A DNA stretch of 64,000 bases from Brevibacterium gallinarum (lineage in GTDB: Bacteria; Actinomycetota; Actinomycetes; Actinomycetales; Brevibacteriaceae), in contig NZ_JACSPY010000005.1 of the NCBI RefSeq assembly GCF_014836885.1, positions 1 to 64,000 of the forward strand, read 5' to 3'. The notes under the pieces are model-generated. The model saw only the letters and a list, made by a program, of their open reading frames with translations. It had not been told where the DNA came from and ran no database searches. This document shows, one piece after another, positions 27,929-35,598 of the stretch. The first letter of the stretch is position 1; every line of letters begins with the position of its first letter. The position numbers were made by a program, and so were the translations under genes.

Positions 27929-28564
27929 TCAGACGATTCCGTACATGCGGTCGCCGGCATCGCCGAGACCGGGCACGATGTAGCCCTTCTCGTTGAGCTT
28001 CTCGTCCAGGGCCGCGGTGTGGACGGTGACATTTGCGATTCCCTCGTAGCGCTCCTCGATGTGGCGCACGCCTTCCGGGGCGCTCACAAGGCAGATCGCA
28101 GTGACGTCGGAGACGCCGCGCTCGAGCAGGAAGTCGATCGCCATCGCCAGGGTGCCGCCGGTGGCCAGCATCGGGTCGATGACGAAGACCTGCCGGTCGC
28201 GCAGGTCGCTGGGCAGCCGGTTGGCATAGGCGTGGGCTTCGAGGGTCTCCTCATCGCGGACGAGCCCGAGGAACCCGACCTCGGCCGTCGGCAGCATCTT
28301 GAGCATCCCATCGAGCATGCCGAGGCCGGCGCGCAGGATCGGCACGACCACAGGCCTGGGGGAGGAGAGTTTCGTGCCGGTCATCGGGCAGACGGGAGTG
28401 CTGATCTCCTTGTCGACGACCCGGATGTTGCGGGTGGCCTCGTAGGCGAGCAGTGCAACGAGCTCTTCGGTCAGTCCGCGGAAGCGGCCGGGATCGGTGC
28501 GCTCGTCGCGCAGCACGGTGAGCTTATGGGCGATGAGCGGGTGGTCTGCGATGTGGAGCTCCAT
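27929..28564 (-). CDS. upp: uracil phosphoribosyltransferase
   Basis: Pyrimidine salvage: uracil + PRPP to UMP. The 211-aa length is typical. N-terminal '[22 protein letters not shown]', here split as [13 protein letters not shown] and ERTDPGRFR, is standard for Upp. '[19 protein letters not shown]', the PRPP loop '[18 protein letters not shown]' near 128, and the uracil-binding '[15 protein letters not shown]' at the C-terminus complete the set. ATG 28564 was chosen because Upp proteins begin here and TAGATT (28572-28577, reverse) lies 7 nt upstream, pointing to a leaderless transcript. An in-frame extension to 28627 is not supported. Confidence 0.96.
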   Translation of the reverse strand: MELHIADHPLIAHKLTVLRDERTDPGRFRGLTEELVALLAYEATRNIRVVDKEISTPVCPMTGTKLSSPRPVVVPILRAGLGMLDGMLKMLPTAEVGFLGLVRDEETLEAHAYANRLPSDLRDRQVFVIDPMLATGGTLAMAIDFLLERGVSDVTAICLVSAPEGVRHIEERYEGIANVTVHTAALDEKLNEKGYIVPGLGDAGDRMYGIV

Positions 28565-28674
28565 GCCCCTGAATCTACCGGATCGAGACGGCCTGCGGTC
28601 ACCCGGTGAGATGTGGATCTTCTGCATACGGGCAGAGGCTGGTCTGCTGAGCCGGCATCGGACAGAATGGAGAC

Positions 28675-29220
28675 ATGGCTTATTTCACCGAGATCCTCGC
28701 CGAGGGCGCGGACGGATACCGGCCCCTCGACCTCGACATGCGTGATGCGGCAACGCTGGACGATCTCATCGAGATGATGCGCAGCGCCGGTGAGGACGGC
28801 GAGGCGATCGCCGTCATCGAGCATGAAGACGAGTGGTTCGCTCTCGTCCGGCTGCTCGCCGATGACGAGGTGCGGGTGTTCATCTCCGATATCGCCGCCG
28901 CTGAAGAGAGCCCGTACGCCGACATCTTCGCCGACTACCTCGACTCCGGCCCGTCGACACTCGATGACTCCGAGCACTTCGACGCCGGCCCCGAGCGCGA
29001 CGGTGATGACGATGATGCCGAGGACGAGGCCGAAGTCGGCATGTTCGAACCCGAAGCCGATGCCGTCTGGGGCGGAGACGCAGGCATCTACGCCGATCGC
29101 GACGTCACCGCCGATGAGCTCTTGGAGCAGGTCAGCCGCTACCAGTCCGACCCGGCCCGCGTCGTCGCCCACATCGGAGAGAAGGCCGGCTTCGCCGATG
29201 CCCTCGGCTCAGCCGGCTGA
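28675..29220 (+). CDS. tRNA adenosine deaminase-associated protein
   Basis: A 181-aa acidic protein of the actinobacterial family found next to tadA: '[21 protein letters not shown]' (split [11 protein letters not shown] / [10 protein letters not shown]), '[21 protein letters not shown]', then '[19 protein letters not shown]' and a C-terminal '[19 protein letters not shown]'. An Asp/Glu-rich insertion (about 100-140) is prominent. The family is thought to assist or modulate TadA, but the mechanism is unknown. GGAGAC precedes the ATG closely. The stop overlaps the start of tadA by 23 nt, so the two are a tight operon. It diverges from upp. Confidence 0.88.
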   Translation: MAYFTEILAEGADGYRPLDLDMRDAATLDDLIEMMRSAGEDGEAIAVIEHEDEWFALVRLLADDEVRVFISDIAAAEESPYADIFADYLDSGPSTLDDSEHFDAGPERDGDDDDAEDEAEVGMFEPEADAVWGGDAGIYADRDVTADELLEQVSRYQSDPARVVAHIGEKAGFADALGSAG

Positions 29221-29692
29221 CCGCGGCGGCATCGCCCACCCGGCGGTCTACCGCGAATGGATGGGCGCTGCCCTCGCCGCCGCCGCCCGCACCGATGCCA
29301 GCGCCGATGTCCCGATCGGCGCCGTTGTCATCGACGCTGCCGGCGCGATCATCGGCACCGGATTCAACGAGCGCGAAGCGCTGCACGACCCGACTGCCCA
29401 CGCTGAGGTGCAGGCGCTGCGCGAAGCCGGCCGGCACCTCGGGAGCTGGCGGCTGACCGGCGCCACCCTCGTCGTGACTTTGGAGCCGTGCGTCATGTGC
29501 GCCGGTGCCGCGGTCGCCGCCCGCGTCGAGCGGATCGTATTCGGCGCCTATGACGACAAGGCCGGTGCCTGCGGTTCGGTGTGGGATGTCGCCCGGGACC
29601 GGGCGAGCCTGCACGTGCCCGAGGTGGTGGGCGGGGTGTGTGCCGATGAGTGCGCCGCCGGGCTGGTCGAGTTCTTCGCCTCCCGCCGCTGA
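29198..29692 (+). CDS. tadA: tRNA-specific adenosine deaminase
   Basis: Deaminates A34 to inosine in tRNA-Arg(ACG); that tRNA is encoded at 5876-5951. The 164-aa protein has the zinc deaminase motifs 'PTAHAEVQALREA' (His ligand and catalytic Glu, near 66) and 'TLEPCVMCAGA' (two Cys ligands, near 95). 'DVPIGAVVIDAAG' and 'VFGAYDDKAGACGSVWD' are also typical of TadA. ATG 29198 lies inside the end of the upstream partner gene in another frame. The gene's final bases overlap the promoter of tRNA-Ser(CGA). Confidence 0.94.
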   Translation: MPSAQPADRGGIAHPAVYREWMGAALAAAARTDASADVPIGAVVIDAAGAIIGTGFNEREALHDPTAHAEVQALREAGRHLGSWRLTGATLVVTLEPCVMCAGAAVAARVERIVFGAYDDKAGACGSVWDVARDRASLHVPEVVGGVCADECAAGLVEFFASRR

Positions 29693-29693
29693 T

Positions 29694-29723
29694 TTGGTGA
29701 CGCCCGGGCACCCGTTGTAGAGT
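29694..29723 (+). promoter_or_regulatory. promoter of tRNA-Ser(CGA)
   Basis: TTGGTG (29694-29699), 18-bp spacer, TAGAGT (29718-29723), starting right after the tadA stop codon and 7 nt before the tRNA 5' end. Confidence 0.6.
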
Positions 29724-29730
29724 ATTCCGC

Positions 29731-29818
29731 GGTAGCGTGTCCGAGCGGCCGAAGGTGCAACACTCGAAATGTTGTGTACGGCAACCCCGTACCGTGGGTT
29801 CAAATCCCACCGCTACCG
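29731..29818 (+). tRNA. tRNA-Ser (anticodon CGA)
   Basis: 88 nt, class II with a long variable arm (TACGGCAACCCCGTA). Acceptor GGTAGCG pairs with CGCTACC. Anticodon stem CAACA/TGTTG with loop CTCGAAA gives CGA. T-arm GTGGGTTCAAATCCCAC. CCA is not encoded. Confidence 0.96.
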
Positions 29819-29826
29819 CGCATGAC

Positions 29827-29871
29827 ACATGAGCCCTGACCAGCGAGAACATCGCAGGTCAGGGCTCATGT
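29827..29871 (+). terminator. terminator after tRNA-Ser(CGA)
   Basis: Perfect 15-bp stem ACATGAGCCCTGACC / GGTCAGGGCTCATGT with a 15-nt loop. It lies between the tRNA and the convergent RibD-like gene and may serve both. Confidence 0.8.
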
Positions 29872-29901
29872 CATTCCGGCCTGAACCAGGCGGATCACCG
29901 C

Positions 29902-30429
29902 TCAGTTCGGGCGCATGATGAGGTGCTGAGCGCCGGTGTCGAAGGTCTCATGCGAGACGATCGAGAAGGCCTGCCCATCAAGCCCATCGGTCCACTTCTG
30001 CTCACCTGATACGACGACCGGATCGATGAGCAGATTGAGCTCGTCGACCAGCCCAGCTGTCAGCAGCCCGCGCAACGTGGCGAGGCTGCCGGACATCCCG
30101 ATCCAGTTCGGTGTGCGCTCCTTGAGCGCCTTGACCTCGGCCATGCTGGAGAGCACCTGCGTGTTCTCCCACGGCGAGGACTCCAGCGTCGTCGAGAGCA
30201 CGTACTTGGGGATCCGGTTGATGAACTCGGCGAAGGGGTCCTCGGCCTGCGGCCAGTACGCCGCCCAAGCATCGTGGAGCACCCGGCCCATGAGGTAGCC
30301 GTCGCAGCGCATGATGTGCGCATCGACCGCCTTGCCCATCGCGGTGTCGAAGTACGGCCCATGCCAGCGGTCGGGGTGCTCGGCTGACCCGTCGAGTGTC
30401 GTGAAGAGATTGACGGCTAGCTGTCCCAT
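29902..30429 (-). CDS. dihydrofolate reductase-fold (RibD C-terminal domain) protein
   Basis: A 175-aa protein of the RibD_C family: 'LAVNLFTTLDGSAEHPDRW', 'GYLMGRVLHDAWAAYWP', 'KYVLSTTLESSPWENTQVL', 'WIGMSGSLATLRGLLTAGLVD', 'ELNLLIDPVVV'. The fold binds NADPH in riboflavin-pathway reductases and DHFR. Stand-alone members like this one are mostly uncharacterised reductases. ATG 30429 has GAGAGGA about 8 nt upstream. Monocistronic, with the tRNA-Ser terminator downstream. Confidence 0.82.
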   Translation of the reverse strand: MGQLAVNLFTTLDGSAEHPDRWHGPYFDTAMGKAVDAHIMRCDGYLMGRVLHDAWAAYWPQAEDPFAEFINRIPKYVLSTTLESSPWENTQVLSSMAEVKALKERTPNWIGMSGSLATLRGLLTAGLVDELNLLIDPVVVSGEQKWTDGLDGQAFSIVSHETFDTGAQHLIMRPN

Positions 30430-30503
30430 CTGGGTCCTCTCTGTTCAGCCTGTGCGCCGGCGGCTCTGCCGGTGGTGGCCTGCGGTGTTCAGTGTACGGG
30501 GGT

Positions 30504-31268
30504 CTAGAGCCAGTCCTGCATCGGCCAGTATCCCCAGCGGGAGTGGAAGAGTGCGGCATTGGCGCGGATCGCCTCCCGGTTGCCTGCCGCAGCGTGGCTG
30601 GGCGGATGCCACTGGTGGAAGGCGTCAGCTCCGCCGGTCCACAGCATCGGGATCCGGTGGGCGCGCAGCTGCATGCCGAAGTCGGTGTCCTCACCGCCGT
30701 AGCCGCGGTAGTCCTCGCTGAACCCGCCGAAGGCCGCCCGGCAGTCCCGCCACAGCCCGGCGGCGAGTGAAAAGGACAGCGACCAGAACAGCTGGTACTC
30801 ATCATCGCCTGCCGCCTGCACAGCCCCGTCGGCTGGTGCCGGCCGGCCCGGATGCGGAGTGCGATATCCGGTGAGTGCGTCGAGCGTTCCCGCGGTGACT
30901 GGCTGGTCCTCGCGCAGGTAGGTGACCGGCCCACACGCCACCGCCTCCGGTCGGTCGGCCAGTGCCGCGGTGTAGCGGTCGATGAGACGTGGGCCGGGCA
31001 GGCAGTCGGCGTCGAGGAACACGACGACCTCAGCACCGGCATCGGCTGCGTGGTCGCCGGCGAGGTTGCGGGCGCGGGCGAGCTCCAGCCGGCCGGGACC
31101 GGTGGCATCGAGCACCGTCGAGGTGTCCAGCTCGAAGAGCCTCTCGCCGATCGCCACGGTTGTGTGGGCGACCGATGGTGCCCAGCGGGCAAGTGCCTCG
31201 CGCTGCAGGCGCACCCGTTCGGCTCGGTCGGCTGAGGCGAGGGTGACGACGTGGACGGCCGGCATCAC
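30504..31268 (-). CDS. family 2-like glycosyltransferase
   Basis: A 254-aa GT-A fold enzyme. 'VVVFLDADCLPGPRLIDRYT' near 85 has the DxD sugar-nucleotide/metal motif, and 'GFSEDYRGYGGEDTDFGMQL' near 187 has the ED acceptor/catalytic motif typical of galactosyltransferase-like GT2 enzymes. 'LARARNLAGDHA' precedes the DxD. It is the last gene of the leftward four-gene glycosyltransferase operon. Start is GTG 31268 or ATG 31265, overlapping the previous stop (TGATG), so translation is coupled. Sugar and acceptor are unknown. Confidence 0.85.
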   Translation of the reverse strand: MMPAVHVVTLASADRAERVRLQREALARWAPSVAHTTVAIGERLFELDTSTVLDATGPGRLELARARNLAGDHAADAGAEVVVFLDADCLPGPRLIDRYTAALADRPEAVACGPVTYLREDQPVTAGTLDALTGYRTPHPGRPAPADGAVQAAGDDEYQLFWSLSFSLAAGLWRDCRAAFGGFSEDYRGYGGEDTDFGMQLRAHRIPMLWTGGADAFHQWHPPSHAAAGNREAIRANAALFHSRWGYWPMQDWL

Positions 31269-32251
31269 GGGGCGCCCTCCACCGGCGGGTGATGCGCCGC
31301 CCGGCTGCGGTCGGCGACCGTGAGGATCTCACGTGCCGCCCGGCCTGCCGCCCCGGCGGTCTGCCAGCGGCTCCACTCCGGCTGCCGGGACCCGGCGGCG
31401 GCCACGATGGCAGGCCACACCTCGGGTGCGGGCAGTTCCGTGATGACCTCGGCCAGGCCGGCATCGGCGAGCACAGCAGCGGTCGCGGTCTGCTCGTCAT
31501 AGGGCCGCTGCTGGGGCACGATGACCGCCGGGCGGTTCGCGCATGCGATGTCGGCGATCGCGTTCTGCCCGCCTGCGGAGATGATGACTGAGGCGCCGGT
31601 CAGGTCGGCATACGGGTCCTCGCGCCACGATTCGGGTCCCAGCAGCCGGCAGCCGGGCCCGAGGTGGTGCTGGACCTGCTGCCAGTAGCCGGCCGGGGCA
31701 TCGGCCCCGCCGCGGCCGAGCAGGATGACCGGCCCATGCGGATCCGCGGCCGGTCTGCGGCCGGCGAACCGGGAGATCCCACCGACAGCGGCGACCTTCC
31801 CGGCGTGACTCTGCAAGTGCTCGGGCAGCTCCACCCAGTCGGGCCAGGCGGCGATGATCGACTCGCACATCTGGTAGCCGAGCCGGTGGGCGGCATCATT
31901 CCGGACGCCGGGCATCGCCAGCGTCGTGACGGGGACGCCGAGCAGCCGCAGGAACACGGCGACCTCAACGGACACATCGACGTGGACGGCCCGCGGCTGG
32001 GCGTCAGCCACCCAGGCGGCCAGGGCAGCCATCCGGGCGCGCAGACCCGGGTGGTCGCGCGGCACCCAGTGCAGCGCCCCGCCAGCGGTGACATCGGCCC
32101 CGCGCTCCTCGGCCGGGGCATCGAGAGGCAGGCCGATGTCCGCGCGCGGATGCGAGGACAGGATGACCGTCTCCTCGGGGATCTCGGAGGCGATCGCCTG
32201 GCAGCGGAAGAGATGGCCGGTGCCGTGGTGGTGGGCGTAGAAGCCGATCAT
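31265..32251 (-). CDS. GT28/MurG-like glycosyltransferase
   Basis: A 328-aa GT-B enzyme. The N-terminus 'MIGFYAHHHGTGHLFRCQAI' contains the GxGH loop typical of MurG-like and glycosyltransferase-28 proteins. The C-terminal half has 'VILLGRGGADAPAGYWQQV' and 'ASVIISAGGQNAIADIACAN', where GGQN replaces the usual GG-x-T/N nucleotide-sugar motif. 'PAVIVPQQRPYDEQTATAAV' matches the binding site for the donor. ATG 32251 overlaps the stop of the upstream GT4 gene (ATGA), and its own stop overlaps the next gene. It is part of the leftward operon. Acceptor unknown. Confidence 0.85.
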   Translation of the reverse strand: MIGFYAHHHGTGHLFRCQAIASEIPEETVILSSHPRADIGLPLDAPAEERGADVTAGGALHWVPRDHPGLRARMAALAAWVADAQPRAVHVDVSVEVAVFLRLLGVPVTTLAMPGVRNDAAHRLGYQMCESIIAAWPDWVELPEHLQSHAGKVAAVGGISRFAGRRPAADPHGPVILLGRGGADAPAGYWQQVQHHLGPGCRLLGPESWREDPYADLTGASVIISAGGQNAIADIACANRPAVIVPQQRPYDEQTATAAVLADAGLAEVITELPAPEVWPAIVAAAGSRQPEWSRWQTAGAAGRAAREILTVADRSRAAHHPPVEGAP

Positions 32252-33320
32252 GAGATGAGCTCGGCGGCGACGCGTCCGGTGCCGATGACCTCGCTGTACA
32301 GCCGCAGGTAGCCGGCGACCATGTGCCGGCGGTCGAACCGGGTGACCGCCATCCGGCGGGCGCGGCCGCGGTCGAAACGGCGGGCCCGGCCGATCGCTGC
32401 GGCGAGATCGGCGACATCGCCGGGACGGGCCAGCAGCTCGGGGCATCGGCGAGCACCTCGGGAATCCCGCCGCGGGCGAACGCGGCCACCGGGGTGCCGC
32501 AGGACAGCGACTCGATCGTCACGAGCCCGAACGGCTCATCCCAGCAGGGGGTGACGACCGTGACCGCAGCCGCCCCGACCTCGGCGGCGATCTGCGCGTC
32601 ATCGAGATGACCGAGCCACAGGGCGTCATCGCCTAGGCGCGGTTCGATCTCGGTGGTGAAGTAGCGCGGTTCGGCACAGCGGCCGATGATGCGCAGCGGC
32701 AGACCGGCGATCCGGCACGCGTCGATGGCAAGGTGCAGACCCTTCTCCGGGGTGATGCGGCCGAACCACACGGCGTGCTCCCCGCCCGGGCCAGCGGCGA
32801 AGGTGCGGGTGTCGACCCCGTTGTGGACGACGGTGGCCGGTTCGGGCAGCTGCCACTGCCCGGCGGTGAAGGCGCTGACGGCAGCAAACGACCCGGCGCT
32901 GCTGCCGGCGCGGCTGATCGCCTCATCCAGCGGCGCGCCCGGCGGGACGTGCAGGGTGGTGAGCATCGGCACCCGGCGGGCGGCACCGGAAAAGAACGCC
33001 GGGCTGACCGAGTTGTTGTGGATGAGGTCGTAGGGTCCGTCCTGCAGGCGCTCGAACAGCTGCTGGTAGGCAGCATGCTCGATGTCCTGGGCCCCTGGCG
33101 GGTAGGCGTCGTCGCGGGCGATGTGCTCATGACCGGTCCAGTCGATGCCCGGCAGCTCGAACTCCTGCCGGTGCCCGCGCGAACCGGCCGAGGCGTACAG
33201 GTCGACCTCGGCCCCGGCCTCCCGCAGCCCGGCGGTCAGCCGGTCACAGAACACCTCGAGCCCTCCGCCGAAGGGCGGGGCGATGGGCATACGGGCCGGC
33301 CCGATGACGGCGATGCGCAT
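32248..33320 (-). pseudogene. family 4 glycosyltransferase, frameshifted in a G4/C4 run
   Basis: The frame from ATG 33320 gives a normal GT4 start: 'IAPPFGGGLEVFCDRLTAGL' near 12, 'VVHNGVDTRTFAAGPGGEHA' near 166, and the E-x7-E motif in 'EPFGLVTIESLSCG' near 261. At 32440-32443 (GGGG on plus) one base is missing. After it, the correct C-terminus continues in another frame ('LLARPGDVADLAAAIGRARR' and 'HMVAGYLRLYSEVIGTGRVA') and stops at 32248, exactly overlapping the next ATG. Restoring one base gives 357 aa. As written, the protein has a long wrong-frame tail that runs into the next gene. Sequencing error, true mutation or slippage switching are all possible. Confidence 0.85.
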
Positions 33321-34420
33321 CAGCACTCGTCCTCGGTGAAGAACATCGCCGGAGCCGCCACCGCCGCACCAGCACTCATCGGGGACATCGCGTGCACGTA
33401 GGCATCCGCGTAGGCCTGCTGGGCGGCAGCCGCCCGGCCGGCGACGTCGCCTCGGGGGATGAGCCCGCGCCGGATCGCCCACACTGCGGCCTCGGCGGCT
33501 GAGGCGCCGCTGCCGGTGAGGTAGGTGCGCACCGCCTCGGGCGCGTCAGCCTGGCCGGCGTAGTGCCCGCAGTCTGGGGCGATGACGCTCAAACCCAGGT
33601 CGCGGCACATCTCCAGCCAGCCCGAATGCGTGCCATGCGCATACGGCAGAACGGAGACCGCGCAGCCGGAGAGCACCCGGTAGAGCACCGGATCAGGCAG
33701 CCGGTCCGTTAAGTGCAGGTCGAGGCCGGGCGCGGCCCCGGAGTCTGAGGCGGCCTGCAGCGCGGTCACTGTCGGGTGGTCTGCGCTCGACAGGTGCGCC
33801 CACACTTCCAGCCAGGCCCCGGACCGGTCGAGCCCGGAGGCCAGCGACAGGTAGAACGCCGGGTCGGCGACGATGTTGGTGCGCAGGTCCTTGAGGAACA
33901 CGGCAGCTGAGCGGCCGCGCCGCCCGCTTGCGGTCATGACCTGCGCGTCCTGGGTGGCTGGGACGATCGGCGGGTGGGCAATGACCTCGGCGGCCACGCC
34001 GTAGTCGGTGGCCAGTTCGGCTGCCGCGCCCGAGGTGAGGGTGAAGACGGCAGCAGCAGCGGCGGTGAGTGCGCGCAGCCGGTCGCGGTGCTCCCGCTGA
34101 TCTCTCAGGTGCGGGTTGGCCAGATCGTGGACGGTGACGACGAGCGCGGCGTGCACATCAGCGCAGGCGCGGATGAAGTCGCGGATCTGTGCGAGACTGC
34201 GATGTTCGAATCCGAAGTGGAGGTGCACGATGTCGAACTCGCCGGCATAGGCCCGGATCCACTCGGCCTCCAGGCCGGGGTGCGGGTGCCAGCGCCCGTC
34301 ATCGGGCAGTTCTGCGGGTCTGATGAGTTCGGCTGCCCGCGGCCAGGTGGCGTCGACGAAAGGGTGCTGGGCGGGGATGGAGAGAACTCGGGGGTAGGTG
34401 TCGAGTTCTGGAGCCTTCAT
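33320..34420 (-). CDS. GT-B glycosyltransferase, first gene of leftward glycan operon
   Basis: A 366-aa protein with a GT-B layout: 'EFDIVHLHFGFEHRSLAQIR' near 60, 'ALVVTVHDLANPHLRDQREH' near 90, 'AVFTLTSGAAAELATDYGV', and a C-terminal nucleotide-binding half ending in 'YRVLSGCAVSVLPYAHGTHS' and 'DLGLSVIAPDCGHYAGQ'. It is a divergent member with no classical GT4 E-x7-E seen. ATG 34420 was chosen (MKAPELDTYPRVL); further in-frame Met codons upstream run through the promoter. Its stop overlaps the start of the GT4 gene (ATGA). A TTGACA promoter lies upstream. Confidence 0.8.
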   Translation of the reverse strand: MKAPELDTYPRVLSIPAQHPFVDATWPRAAELIRPAELPDDGRWHPHPGLEAEWIRAYAGEFDIVHLHFGFEHRSLAQIRDFIRACADVHAALVVTVHDLANPHLRDQREHRDRLRALTAAAAAVFTLTSGAAAELATDYGVAAEVIAHPPIVPATQDAQVMTASGRRGRSAAVFLKDLRTNIVADPAFYLSLASGLDRSGAWLEVWAHLSSADHPTVTALQAASDSGAAPGLDLHLTDRLPDPVLYRVLSGCAVSVLPYAHGTHSGWLEMCRDLGLSVIAPDCGHYAGQADAPEAVRTYLTGSGASAAEAAVWAIRRGLIPRGDVAGRAAAAQQAYADAYVHAMSPMSAGAAVAAPAMFFTEDEC

Positions 34421-34495
34421 CGCCGAACCGGCCTTTCCGAATGGAGTCAGCTGCATGCGTGCAGCGCGGCGGCCGGCGCATGCAACTCGGGCGCC

Positions 34496-34525
34496 TTCAT
34501 ATGCGATGACAAGAGAGCTTGTCAA
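34496..34525 (-). promoter_or_regulatory. promoter of the leftward glycosyltransferase operon
   Basis: Minus strand: perfect TTGACA (34520-34525), 18-bp spacer, TATGAA (34496-34501). The surrounding 34495-34560 is an AT-rich island between the two divergent glycosyltransferase operons. On the plus strand TTGTCA (34519-34524) with TTGATA/TAGTAT near 34542-34550 could drive the rightward operon. Confidence 0.6.
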
Positions 34526-34611
34526 TGCAGAGCAAGGTGAGTTGATAGTATCACTTTGCGGCGCTGATCCGGCTCCGCTCACATGATTCCTGGTCAGAGC
34601 CGAGGTGAACA

Positions 34612-35598
34612 GTGGATGCACATGCGGTTGAGCACATACTCGCCGGCTCACCTGCCCACGGAGTGATCCGATTCGGGCGGCATCTGCACCAGGCACTCGG
34701 GCAGGGCTTCGTGCGTGAGGCCCCCGATCCGGCCCAGCTGCCGCCGCCGGCCGCTGAGGCGGGGCTCGTCCACATCAGCTTCACCGATCACCTCTACGGA
34801 CCCGATCCGCAGTCCGCGGTCGACACAGTGCTGCGCCTGGCTGCCGGCCGGCCGCTGAGCCTGACCTTGCACGACATCCCGCAGCCCGGTGAGGGCGCTG
34901 AGCGCTGCGCCCGCCGGCAGGCCGCCTACCTCAGGTTCGTGAGCGCCGCCGATGTCGTCGTCACGAACTCGCAGTCTGAATCCCGCCGGTTGGAATCCGC
35001 CGGGGACATCCACGTCGTGCCCCTGCCGATCGAAGACCCCCGCCCGCTCACCGCAGCTCCCGGCCCACCGACCGCCGGCCCGGCAGCCGACACCGCCCCG
35101 AGCATCGGGATCTTCGGGTTCGTCTACCCCGGCAAGGGCTGCGAAGACGTCATCGACGCAGCCCCGGCTGGGTCCCGCATCGTGCTGCTCGGGAAGGTCG
35201 CCGACGGGCACGCCGACTACCTCGCCGGACTGCGATCACGGGCAGCCGCCCGCGGCATCGACCTGCAGTGCACCGGCTACATCACCGACGACGAGCTCCC
35301 CGCAGCCCTCGATGCGGTCACCGTGCCGGTCTGCGCCCACCGTCACGTCTCGGCCTCGGGCGCGCTCAACACGTGGATCGCCCACAACCGGGTGCCGCTG
35401 ACCACCGCCTCGGACTACATGGCCGAAGTCGCCGAGCGCTGGCCAGGCCACCTGCGCCTGTGCGCCCCCGGCGAGCTCGCCGAGGCGCTCGCCGCCGCCT
35501 GCCGCACACCCGCCTCGACGTGGGCGGACACACCCCCGCCGGCGTGGGGCTGGCCGGAGGTCGCCGCCGCCTACCGCCGCATCTGGAGCACCGTATGA
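34612..35598 (+). CDS. GT-B-like glycosyltransferase, first gene of rightward operon
   Basis: A 328-aa protein: 'GVIRFGRHLHQALGQGFV' near 19, 'LVHISFTDHLYG', 'PLSLTLHDIPQPGEGAER', 'ADVVVTNSQSESRRLES', then a C-terminal Rossmann half 'IGIFGFVYPGKGCEDVID' near 164, 'RIVLLGKVADGHADYLAGLR', 'CTGYITDDELPAALDAVTV'. This order matches GT4-like enzymes, though the final E-x7-E is not evident. GTG 34612 has GAGG about 7 nt upstream. The next glycosyltransferase overlaps it by ATGA. Confidence 0.8.
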   Translation: MDAHAVEHILAGSPAHGVIRFGRHLHQALGQGFVREAPDPAQLPPPAAEAGLVHISFTDHLYGPDPQSAVDTVLRLAAGRPLSLTLHDIPQPGEGAERCARRQAAYLRFVSAADVVVTNSQSESRRLESAGDIHVVPLPIEDPRPLTAAPGPPTAGPAADTAPSIGIFGFVYPGKGCEDVIDAAPAGSRIVLLGKVADGHADYLAGLRSRAAARGIDLQCTGYITDDELPAALDAVTVPVCAHRHVSASGALNTWIAHNRVPLTTASDYMAEVAERWPGHLRLCAPGELAEALAAACRTPASTWADTPPPAWGWPEVAAAYRRIWSTV

